This document shows, one piece after another, positions 1 to 5,171 of a stretch of 5,445 bases of DNA. Below the pieces are notes generated by a model, which saw nothing but the letters and a program-made list of their open reading frames with translations, was not told the DNA's origin and searched no databases. Each line of letters opens with the position of its first letter. Position 1 is the first letter of the stretch. The position numbers and the translations under genes were made by a program. Source of the stretch: Oscillospiraceae bacterium (lineage in GTDB: Bacteria; Bacillota_A; Clostridia; Oscillospirales; Oscillospiraceae); the NCBI GenBank assembly GCA_017550765.1, contig JAFZOC010000227.1:1-5445 (forward strand), written 5' to 3'.

Positions 1-23
1 CACGGGGACTTTTTTGACAAGCT

Positions 24-61
24 GAAGATGCCCTGCGCATCTTCTTGCGCAGGGCATCTTC
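24..61. terminator. 16-bp perfect hairpin, possible terminator
   Basis: The arms at 24-39 (GAAGATGCCCTGCGCA) and 46-61 are exact reverse complements around a 6-nt loop. On the plus strand the stem is followed by only a weak pyrimidine run (TTC). On the minus strand no T-run follows closely. It lies about 100 nt downstream of the secG stop, so it could end secG transcription, or it could end a plus-strand gene lying left of the window. The inverted repeat is certain; its role as a terminator is uncertain because a proper U-tract is missing on both strands. Confidence 0.4.
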
Positions 62-163
62 TTCGCATCCCGACCGTATCGGCCGGACGCTGCTGCGGCA
101 TCCATGAGCCGCCCGGGCGTACATTGACGAACGGCCGAGGTGTTATGTACCTCTGGAACGTTC

Positions 164-481
164 TCAGTTGCCGGACTCGGGGACAGTATCCGTCACTGCG
201 GCGGGCTCGCTGACGTTGACGGAAGCGCTGGCGTCCACATGCTTGACCAGCAGGTTCAGCGCCAGGGTCAGGACGACGAAGCCGAGGGCGAACCACTTGG
301 TGAGCTTCGCCAGCTTCGCATCCAGCGTCTTCGCCTTGCCCTTGGAGAGGAAGGTCTCGGCGCCGCCGGAGATGGAACCGGAGAGGCCGGCGCTCTTGCC
401 GCTCTGGGCGAGCACGATGACGGTCACGGCCAGGCCGGACAGGACTTGCAGGATGGTGAGGATGATGTTCAGAGCGTTCAT
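164..481 (-). CDS. secG: Preprotein translocase subunit SecG
   Basis: This encodes the small SecG subunit of the SecYEG channel, which stimulates SecA-driven protein export across the cytoplasmic membrane. The 105-residue product has a first membrane helix at about residues 4-25. The conserved SecG loop follows at about 26-44, with LAQSGKSAGLSGSISGGAE readable. A basic stretch rich in Lys and Leu precedes a second membrane helix at about 63-79. Family members are usually about 75-85 residues, so the polar C-terminal tail (80-105, Ser/Val/Glu rich) is an extension. The start is supported by GAAAGGG at 491-497, 9 nt upstream of the ATG, and by a strong promoter further upstream. In many Firmicutes secG precedes rnr and smpB, but neither is visible in the 163 nt left of the stop. 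The overlapping plus-strand frames here are shadows. Confidence 0.96.
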   Translation of the reverse strand: MNALNIILTILQVLSGLAVTVIVLAQSGKSAGLSGSISGGAETFLSKGKAKTLDAKLAKLTKWFALGFVVLTLALNLLVKHVDASASVNVSEPAAVTDTVPESGN

Positions 482-544
482 GTATTTCGACCCTTTCGAT
501 GAGATGGTCCGTTCCGAGAAAAGACCAAAAATATGAGCCTTAAG

Positions 545-573
545 AATATACCATATGTATCAGAGCAATTCAA
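545..573 (-). promoter_or_regulatory. secG sigma-A promoter
   Basis: Reading the minus strand, a -35 TTGAAT (568-573) and a -10 TATATT (545-550) are separated by exactly 17 nt. A TG one base before the -10 gives an extended -10 element. Runs of A lie just upstream of the -35 (about 575-597 on the plus strand), which could act as an UP element. Transcription would start near 538, giving a leader of about 57 nt before secG. Confidence 0.8.
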
Positions 574-804
574 GAGTTTTTTTGCTTTTTTGAGAAGAAC
601 TTTCGACTGTTGCCGCGCCGGGCGAACGATCGGGCGGGAAGAGGACCGCGTATGCCCGGTCGGGGGACCTGTACGGGCGAGCGGCAGGCGCGGTCTGGGG
701 CAGGCTCCGGTACGGATCGTGCGAAGACCCTGACCGGCTCGGGCCGGAGCATCTGCGGCATAGCCGGTCGGCAGAAAAAAGATGGAACGCGGGCGGATCG
801 GTGC
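574..804. other. Divergent non-coding spacer, GC-rich
   Basis: This stretch separates the divergent secG and regulator promoters. Open frames run through it on both strands, but they are Arg/Pro/Ser-rich, lack convincing ribosome binding sites and resemble no family I recognise, so I read it as non-coding. It holds an A/T-rich tract next to the secG promoter and then a very GC-rich segment (about 605-770) with several short inverted repeats. The longest is at 732-769. I see no riboswitch or RNA gene that I can name. Confidence 0.6.
732..769. repeat. Inverted repeat upstream of regulator promoter
   Basis: GACCGGCT (732-739) and AGCCGGTC (762-769) are exact 8-bp inverted arms. Inside them a second short stem pairs GCCG (743-746) with CGGC (756-759). 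No T-run follows on the plus strand, and on the minus strand the T-run precedes the stem, so it is not an intrinsic terminator. It sits about 35 nt upstream of the regulator's -35 box. An operator or upstream regulatory element is possible but unproven, and chance is also possible in such GC-rich sequence. Confidence 0.35.
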
Positions 805-833
805 TTTGCAAGCGGGAACATCTATGGTATAAT
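805..833 (+). promoter_or_regulatory. Promoter of the TetR-family regulator gene
   Basis: A perfect -10 TATAAT (828-833) is preceded by TGG, an extended -10. A weaker -35, TTTGCA (805-810), lies 17 nt upstream; TTGCAA shifted by one base gives a 16-nt spacer. Transcription should begin near 840, leaving a leader of about 83 nt before the ATG at 923. The leader contains the palindrome GCGATCGC (872-879), a possible but unproven operator. Confidence 0.8.
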
Positions 834-922
834 AACACGGACTCTAGGCGGACACGAACACTTGACGGGCTGCGATCGCCACAGACTCTGCACGCAAAAC
901 GATACGAAAGGAAGGATCGGCT

Positions 923-1483
923 ATGTCCTCATCCACGAAAGAAGCTCTTGCCGCTGCGCTCAAGCAGATGATGAGCATGAAACCGATCGGGAAGATCACC
1001 GTCAAAGACCTGGTGGAGATCTGCGGGGTGAACCGCCAGACCTTCTACTATCACTTTGACGACGTCTACGACCTGCTGGAGTGGGTCTTTGAGGAAGACG
1101 CCAACCGCGTCCTGCCCAAGAAGGTCATCTACGATCACTGGCGCGAGGACATGCTGATCTATCTGGAGTATCTGCAGGAGAACAGCGCCTTCACCCTGAA
1201 CGTATACAACTCCGACAGCCGGCTCTATATGCTGCGCTATCTGGAGGGAAAGATGGAGGCCTGCATCCGCAGCTTCGCCGTGATCGTGTCGGAGGGCATG
1301 GACATCGAGCGGCAGGATTTCGAGTTCGTCGTCAAGTACTATGCCAAGTGCGCCATCGGCCTGATCGCCCAGTGGATGGACCTGGGCGTGCAGATGCCGC
1401 CGGAGTTCACCATGGACCGGATCTTGAGCGCGATGGACGGGAGCGTGGAGACCCTCCTGGAGAAGTTCCGCATCCGGAACTGA
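923..1483 (+). CDS. TetR/AcrR-family regulator, DhaS-like
   Basis: This is a 186-residue DNA-binding transcription regulator. The N-terminal helix-turn-helix spans about residues 24-46 (ITVKDLVEICGVNRQTFYYHF covers its core). The NRQTFYYHF recognition helix followed by a YDLL motif is the hallmark of the DhaS-like subgroup, which pairs with a TetR_C_8-type C-terminal domain (about 75-183 here). DhaS itself activates dihydroxyacetone kinase genes together with DhaQ. No dha genes are visible here, so the subgroup resemblance should not be read as that function. The ATG has a strong AAAGGAAGGA (907-916) 6 nt upstream and a clear promoter. The next gene, a flavoprotein reductase, starts 75 nt after its stop on the same strand with no obvious promoter of its own, suggesting cotranscription. 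A long antisense frame across this gene is a GC-driven shadow. Confidence 0.9.
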   Translation: MSSSTKEALAAALKQMMSMKPIGKITVKDLVEICGVNRQTFYYHFDDVYDLLEWVFEEDANRVLPKKVIYDHWREDMLIYLEYLQENSAFTLNVYNSDSRLYMLRYLEGKMEACIRSFAVIVSEGMDIERQDFEFVVKYYAKCAIGLIAQWMDLGVQMPPEFTMDRILSAMDGSVETLLEKFRIRN

Positions 1484-1558
1484 CGCGCGCCGGAAGGGCA
1501 GCCCCGGGCCTGCGCCCGGACACGCACACCGAACGAACGAGGAAAAGGAGATGGACCT

Positions 1559-2389
1559 ATGGCAGACCAGTTCGACGTCATCATCATCGGCGGCGGCGCC
1601 GCCGCGTGCTCCGCGGCCCTGACGCTGCGGAACCGCGGGAAGACCGTTGGCGTGGTCGCGAACAGGACCGAGACCAGCAGCCTCTACAAGGCCGAGATGG
1701 TCACGAATTATCCGGGCCTGCCCCCCATGAGCGGGGCGGAGCTGTCCGCGCTGTTCCGCCGCCAGCTGGAGGAGAGCGGGGCAGAGCTCATCCCCGGCCG
1801 CGCTCTGTCGGTCCTGCCCATGGGCGACAGCTTCGGCGTCGCCGTGGGGAACGAGTTCTATCTGTGCAAGGCGCTGATCGTCGCCGCCGGCATCACCCGG
1901 GAGAAGCTCTACCCCGGGGAGGGGGACTATCTGGGCCGCGGCGTCAGCTACTGCGCCACCTGCGACGGGATGCTCTATCGGGGCAAGACCGTGGCCGTCG
2001 TGGGCGGCGGCGAGGAGGCCCGGCACGACGCGGCGTTCCTGGAGAGCATCGGCTGCCGGGTCCTGCGCTTCGAGCAGAACGGCCGCTATGAGATCCGCGG
2101 CGGCATGAAAGCGGATACCCTCGTCTATAACGGAGAAGAGCACCGGGTGGACTGCGTGTTCATCATCAAGGACACGGTCTCCGTCACCAAGCTGGTGCCC
2201 GGACTGGAGTACCGGGACGGCGCGATCGTGGTGGACCGGCGCATGGCCACCAGCGTCCCCGGCGTCTTCGCGGCGGGGGACTGCACCGGGAAGCCTTTCC
2301 AGCTGGCCAAAGCCGTGGGGGAGGGCAACGTGGCCGCTCTCTCCGCTGTGGATCATATCGCGACGCTGCAGGGTCGGGCCGCGCTATGA
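1559..2389 (+). CDS. Compact thioredoxin-reductase-like flavoprotein
   Basis: This is a 276-residue FAD-dependent oxidoreductase of the thioredoxin reductase family. FAD-binding motifs are present: the N-terminal GGGAAA at residues 11-16 and the C-terminal GVFAAGDCTGKPFQLAKAVG (235-254). The redox-active CATC pair (Cys132, Cys135, within SYCATCDG) is intact, so it likely reduces a thioredoxin-like or other disulfide partner. The second nucleotide-binding domain is reduced. A GGG (149-151) remains, but the canonical GGGDSA/NTA is GGGEEA and no HRRxxxR NADPH signature follows. About 90 residues separate GGG from GDC, versus roughly 125-130 in E. coli TrxB. Total length is also below the usual 305-320. 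Ferredoxin-dependent flavin thioredoxin reductases of clostridia show similar losses, so the electron donor may not be NADPH; this is inference. AAGGAG (1545-1550) sits 8 nt before the ATG. A small stem (1504-1509 with 1514-1519) lies in the 75-nt gap after the regulator gene. A strong terminator follows. Confidence 0.88.
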   Translation: MADQFDVIIIGGGAAACSAALTLRNRGKTVGVVANRTETSSLYKAEMVTNYPGLPPMSGAELSALFRRQLEESGAELIPGRALSVLPMGDSFGVAVGNEFYLCKALIVAAGITREKLYPGEGDYLGRGVSYCATCDGMLYRGKTVAVVGGGEEARHDAAFLESIGCRVLRFEQNGRYEIRGGMKADTLVYNGEEHRVDCVFIIKDTVSVTKLVPGLEYRDGAIVVDRRMATSVPGVFAAGDCTGKPFQLAKAVGEGNVAALSAVDHIATLQGRAAL

Positions 2390-2574
2390 TCTGCGGCCGC
2401 AGCAAGGATCTGCTCGCAGATAGCGCCCTCGGATCCTGTGACGTCCCGGCGACGGCGGCGCCGGCGGGAGGATCGCCGTGTCGGATGTGACACTTCTGGC
2501 AAAACATATCAAGGTCCGCAGCCAGAGCGCAGTGCTCTACTGAGTCACGCGCTCGATGGCATGCTCCCGAAAAA
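2390..2574. other. Non-coding 3' region of the plus-strand unit
   Basis: This lies between the flavoprotein stop and its terminator. It begins with the palindrome CTGCGGCCGCAG (2391-2402), and ATCTGCG (2389-2395) can pair with CGCAGAT (2415-2421). A GTG-initiated 21-codon frame (2478-2543) has GGGAGG at 2465-2470, 7 nt upstream, but is too short and unrecognised to call as a gene. Longer frames through the region are Arg-rich shadows. I see no named RNA element. Confidence 0.5.
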
Positions 2575-2607
2575 GGGGGACGCGAGCGATCGCGTCCCCC
2601 CTTTTTT
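2575..2607 (+). terminator. Strong intrinsic terminator, probably bidirectional
   Basis: GGGGGACGCGA (2575-2585) pairs perfectly with TCGCGTCCCCC (2590-2600) around a GCGA tetraloop, followed by C and six T (2602-2607). It terminates the regulator and flavoprotein unit. Five A residues (2570-2574) precede the stem, so the minus-strand transcript also ends in a U-run. The element can therefore back up the terminator at 2709-2743 for the convergent genes. Confidence 0.93.
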
Positions 2608-2684
2608 CTGTCCCGATCATCCGATCGTGGAACGCCTGACGACCCGAGGAGAGGGCGATACGGGCACGGGACGACGCAAGTAAA

Positions 2685-2698
2685 AGTTATGTAAACCA
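2685..2698. repeat. 14-bp exact repeat, copy 1
   Basis: AGTTATGTAAACCA occurs here between the two convergent terminators and again at 4893-4906 inside the esterase gene, in the same orientation. The core GTTATGTA also occurs at 142-149. The identity is certain; whether it means anything is not. It is A/T-rich in otherwise GC-rich DNA. Confidence 0.4.
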
Positions 2699-2708
2699 GC
2701 TCGGCCCC

Positions 2709-2743
2709 AAAAAACAGAGGCTGTCTCTTCGACAGCCTCTGTT
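2709..2743 (-). terminator. Intrinsic terminator of the DUF4342 gene
   Basis: AACAGAGGCTGTC (2713-2725) and its exact complement GACAGCCTCTGTT (2731-2743) form a 13-bp stem with a 5-nt loop. On the minus strand the stem runs into six U (complement of A 2709-2714). It starts 18 nt beyond the DUF4342 stop codon and closes the minus-strand block. Confidence 0.95.
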
Positions 2744-2761
2744 CGCGTTCGCGGGGGAGGA

Positions 2762-3163
2762 TCAGTCTTTGGGCTCGGAGTCGTCCACGACCTGCTCGAA
2801 GTCCGCGTCCTCGGAGCCGACCTCGTCCTTGACCTTCTCGACGAAGGAGGTGGCGGCGCCCTTGACCTGGTCCACGATGCCGACGGCGGCTTCCTTGGCC
2901 TTCTGGGTGTCTTCCTCGGTGACCACGGAGACCACGTCGCCGTCCTCCTTGACGATCTCCACCGTGCAGCCGAAGCCCACGGTGGCCAGGACAGCAGCCA
3001 GGACCGCCCACTTGGCGGCGGTGATGCCGACGACCGCGCCCACGACGCCTACGTTCACGGGGATGTTGACGATGACGTTCTCCTGGCGCCGGACGACGAT
3101 CTTGGAGACGTTGCCCTTCTTGACGAGCTCCTTGGCCTTTTCGATGATGTTCTTGATATCCAT
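2762..3163 (-). CDS. DUF4342 domain-containing protein
   Basis: This is a 133-residue protein of unknown function. Residues 1-72 match the DUF4342 pattern as I know it: an N-terminal amphipathic Lys/Glu helix, then the KGNVSKIVV strand (17-24), NIPVNVGVVGAVVG (33-46), a hydrophobic helix (about 49-65) and CTVEIVKEDG (66-75). The hydrophobic stretch could sit in a membrane. After it come a charged amphipathic segment (about 84-115) and an acidic Asp/Glu tail. The start is placed at 3163, not the upstream in-frame start at 3196, because GAAAGGAG (3171-3178) lies 7 nt before this ATG and the domain begins here. A small GCCCC/GGGGC hairpin (3180-3192) lies just upstream of the ribosome binding site. 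The esterase stop is 82 nt upstream on the same strand with no clear promoter between, so readthrough from the esterase is plausible. Confidence 0.85.
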   Translation of the reverse strand: MDIKNIIEKAKELVKKGNVSKIVVRRQENVIVNIPVNVGVVGAVVGITAAKWAVLAAVLATVGFGCTVEIVKEDGDVVSVVTEEDTQKAKEAAVGIVDQVKGAATSFVEKVKDEVGSEDADFEQVVDDSEPKD

Positions 3164-3170
3164 GTTGTTT

Positions 3171-3178
3171 CTCCTTTC
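3171..3178 (-). promoter_or_regulatory. Ribosome binding site fixing the DUF4342 start
   Basis: On the minus strand this reads GAAAGGAG, 7 nt before the ATG at 3163. The upstream in-frame start at 3196 has no comparable site, so this one decides the start. Confidence 0.85.
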
Positions 3179-3245
3179 TGCCCCTGTGGGGCGCATGCAC
3201 AGCTGTTGTTATCTTGAACGCTTGATAGGACGTTCTTCCAGGTGA

Positions 3246-5042
3246 TTAGTTCCCGAACTGGGAAATGTTATCAAATAGTTCATAAATGGAGAGGTAGGGA
3301 TCTGCGGCCGGGCCCACGCGCTCGCCCAGCTCCTGGACCGTGCCCCCATCGGCAGCGGGCTCCCAGCGGGGGAGGCCCGGACCGTTGGGGTCGCCGGTCT
3401 TGCAGAAATTGGCGAAGTAGGAGCAGAAGATCTCACTGAGCTCCCGGTCGCTGTCGTCATAGAGACGGGAGCCGGCCGGGACGTTGCCGTAGCAGTAGAC
3501 CTCCTCGCCGCTGTGCCAGGGGCCCAGACGCCCGTTGGTCTTGGTGAACCAGTACTCGTAGACGGGCACGCCCAGCGCGGCCTCCTGGCGGGCCCAGCAG
3601 TAATGGCCGTAGCCGAAGAAGTAGACGGAATAAAAGTCGTTCCAGCCGGCCTTGGCCTCGGCGTCGGTAGCGGCGGGACGGAGCGCCAGCGCCTGGGGCG
3701 TCAGTTCGCCGAACATCCGCTGCAGTTTCCCCTCGTAATTTGTCAGGTCCGTCTTGTCGAAGAGGAGGAAGGCGGAGCCCTCATCGGCGTTGAAGCCGTG
3801 GAGCAGGGCCTCCTCGTTGTGGATGCCCTTGCGATAGCTCTCGTAGGGCGTCTCGGGCAGCACATAGCCGTCCACGGTCATGTGGTGCTCCGTGTCCGCG
3901 GCGGCCACGAGGGTCGCAGCGTCCAGCCGGCGCAGCTCCGCGACGCTGGAGACGCCGAAGCGCGCCTTGACCTGCTCGCCGCTGGCAAGGGCATCCTCCA
4001 GACTGCGGAAGGAGTGGGCGGGTTCCGGGGCGGTGACGGTGGAGCTCTCGCCGATGGCGCGGCGGAAGAGGCCCCTGGCCAGGGGAGAGGTGCACAGGGC
4101 GCTGACGCAGGCGGAGCCCGCAGACTCGCCCGCCAGGGTGACGTTCTCCGGGTCGCCGCCGAAGGCGGCGATGTTGTCCCGGACCCACTCCAGGGCCTTG
4201 ATCTGGTCCAGGAGACCGTAGTTGCCGGTGGTGCCGTTGGGGGACTCCGCCGCCAGCGTCTCATCGGCCAGGAAGCCGAAGACGCCCAGGCGGTAGCCCA
4301 TGTTCACCACGATCACGCCCTTGCGGGCCAGACCCTCGCCGCTGTAGTCGGCGTACCAGGGCTGCCCGGTCTGGAGAGAGCCGCCGTGGATATAGACCAG
4401 CACAGGCAGATCCTTCTGCTCCCCGGCGGGCTTCCAGATGTTCAGATACAGCGCGTCTTCGCTGACCAGGTCCCGGAAGTTGTCGTCCAGGGAGATCTCA
4501 TAGTCGTGGTAGCCGATGATCTGGGCCATGGAGCTGTACCAGTTGGCGTTCACGGGCTGCATGGACATGGGGGCGAAATGGTCCGCCGCCAGGACGCCCT
4601 CCCAGGGGTCCGGGTCCTGGGGCTCCCGCCAGCGCAGGTCGCCCACGGGAGGCTTGGCGTAGGGGATGCCGGTGTAGACCTCCACAGCGCCGTCCTCGGT
4701 GTAGACGCCGGTGAGCTGCCCGTCCCGCACGGTGACGATCTCGGTGGGGCGCGCGTTCTCGCTCCCGGTCGCCGGCCGGGCCCTGTAAGGCCCCTGCGTG
4801 CCCGAGCCGATGGCCCAGAGCAGCACCAGCAGCAGGAGGAAGGCCCCCAGGCGCAGATACCACTTCTTGCCGCGGAACAGTTTGACACTGACAGTTATGT
4901 AAACCAAGAAGACCACCAGGCTCTGGATCCAGCCGGACACGGTGTTCTTGTTGATCTCCAGGAAGAACAGCCACAGCAGCGCGATCAGCACTGTGGGGAT
5001 CCAAAAGCCCAGATGCAGGCTCTTTCTTTCGCGTTTTTCCAT
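3246..5042 (-). CDS. Membrane-anchored type-B carboxylesterase
   Basis: This is a 598-residue serine esterase of the carboxylesterase/cholinesterase alpha/beta-hydrolase family, hydrolysing carboxylic esters of unknown substrate. Readable signatures are GIPYAKPPVGDLRW (125-138), SEDALYLNIW (194-203, with Ala where Cys is usual), oxyanion-hole HGG (219-221), and the nucleophile elbow GESAG with Ser307. The other triad members are probably Glu421 (in GFNADEG) and His510 (in GPWHSGEE). The catalytic domain, about 500 residues, is complete. Three hydrophobic helices precede it (about 11-30, 37-54, 63-80). Basic residues at the N-terminus and at KLFRGKK (54-60) put these segments inside, so the catalytic domain should face outside the cell. 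The start is set at 5042: AAGGCGG (5050-5056) lies 7 nt upstream, and a promoter at 5073-5101 lies inside the extra 25 codons of the longer frame. The DUF4342 gene follows 82 nt downstream. Confidence 0.93.
   Translation of the reverse strand: MEKRERKSLHLGFWIPTVLIALLWLFFLEINKNTVSGWIQSLVVFLVYITVSVKLFRGKKWYLRLGAFLLLLVLLWAIGSGTQGPYRARPATGSENARPTEIVTVRDGQLTGVYTEDGAVEVYTGIPYAKPPVGDLRWREPQDPDPWEGVLAADHFAPMSMQPVNANWYSSMAQIIGYHDYEISLDDNFRDLVSEDALYLNIWKPAGEQKDLPVLVYIHGGSLQTGQPWYADYSGEGLARKGVIVVNMGYRLGVFGFLADETLAAESPNGTTGNYGLLDQIKALEWVRDNIAAFGGDPENVTLAGESAGSACVSALCTSPLARGLFRRAIGESSTVTAPEPAHSFRSLEDALASGEQVKARFGVSSVAELRRLDAATLVAAADTEHHMTVDGYVLPETPYESYRKGIHNEEALLHGFNADEGSAFLLFDKTDLTNYEGKLQRMFGELTPQALALRPAATDAEAKAGWNDFYSVYFFGYGHYCWARQEAALGVPVYEYWFTKTNGRLGPWHSGEEVYCYGNVPAGSRLYDDSDRELSEIFCSYFANFCKTGDPNGPGLPRWEPAADGGTVQELGERVGPAADPYLSIYELFDNISQFGN
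4893..4906. repeat. 14-bp exact repeat, copy 2
   Basis: This is the second copy of AGTTATGTAAACCA, here within the esterase codons for the second membrane helix (LVYIT). It brings an ATA isoleucine codon, which looks unusual beside the GC-ending codons of the rest of the gene. The first copy is intergenic at 2685-2698. Confidence 0.4.
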
Positions 5043-5049
5043 CACGGCA

Positions 5050-5056
5050 CCGCCTT
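5050..5056 (-). promoter_or_regulatory. Ribosome binding site fixing the esterase start
   Basis: On the minus strand AAGGCGG lies 7 nt before the ATG at 5042. Together with the promoter just upstream it rules against the longer in-frame start at 5117. Confidence 0.7.
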
Positions 5057-5072
5057 GATCTTTGATGAGACT

Positions 5073-5101
5073 ATGATAGCACGGCGTCGGCCGCAGGGCA
5101 A
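5073..5101 (-). promoter_or_regulatory. Esterase promoter
   Basis: On the minus strand TTGCCC (5096-5101) and TATCAT (5073-5078) are 17 nt apart, and TGC precedes the -10 as an extended element. The predicted transcript begins near 5066, about 24 nt before the ATG. It would carry the esterase and possibly the DUF4342 gene. Confidence 0.7.
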
Positions 5102-5119
5102 GAGGCAGGGGGCGCATTT

Positions 5120-5153
5120 CCCCCGCCGCTGTCGCGAAGACCGGCGGCGGGAG
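5120..5153 (-). terminator. GC-rich stem-loop after the DUF4097 gene
   Basis: CCCCCGCCGC (5120-5129) pairs with GCGGCGGGAG (5144-5153) across a 14-nt loop, in which GTC and GAC can pair again around TTCGC. The single imperfect position (5121/5152) is a G-U wobble in minus-strand RNA but a C-A mismatch in plus-strand RNA, which favours function in the minus transcript. No U-run follows, so this is at best a non-canonical terminator or a 3'-end stabiliser lying 18 nt past the DUF4097 stop. Confidence 0.4.
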
Positions 5154-5171
5154 ATCTCCGCCCCGTTCCGG

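Noticed and set aside
140..536. Plus-strand frames opposite secG
   Set aside because: They are antisense shadows of a clear SecG gene.
560..838. 92-codon and 83-codon minus-strand frames upstream of secG
   Set aside because: They overlap both promoters, are rich in Arg/Pro/Ser, and have no convincing ribosome binding site or family resemblance.
610..1059. 149-codon plus-strand frame before the regulator
   Set aside because: It crosses the regulator promoter and overlaps its start in another frame, has no ribosome binding site, and has Arg/Gly-rich composition.
1504..1519. CCGGGC/GCCCGG stem between regulator and flavoprotein genes as a terminator
   Set aside because: The stem is only 6 bp and has no T-run after it. 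It is more likely incidental in GC-rich sequence.
929..2356. 475-codon minus-strand frame opposite the regulator and flavoprotein
   Set aside because: It overlaps two well-supported plus-strand genes. Its His/Ala/Gly/Asp-rich product matches no family I recognise, and long antisense frames are expected in GC-rich DNA.
3164..3196. Upstream start for the DUF4342 gene at 3196
   Set aside because: It has no ribosome binding site, and the added 11 residues cover the GAAAGGAG that serves the ATG at 3163.
2184..3200. 338-codon minus-strand frame across the convergent region
   Set aside because: It runs through both terminators and overlaps the flavoprotein and the DUF4342 gene. The product is Arg/Gly-rich low-complexity sequence.
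3216..3235. GAACG/CGTTC inverted repeat as a LexA box
   Set aside because: The 10-nt spacing between these arms does not fit the Firmicute SOS box, and the arms are only 5 bp.
5043..5117. Upstream start for the esterase at 5117
   Set aside because: The extra 25 codons contain the promoter (5073-5101) and the ribosome binding site for the ATG at 5042.
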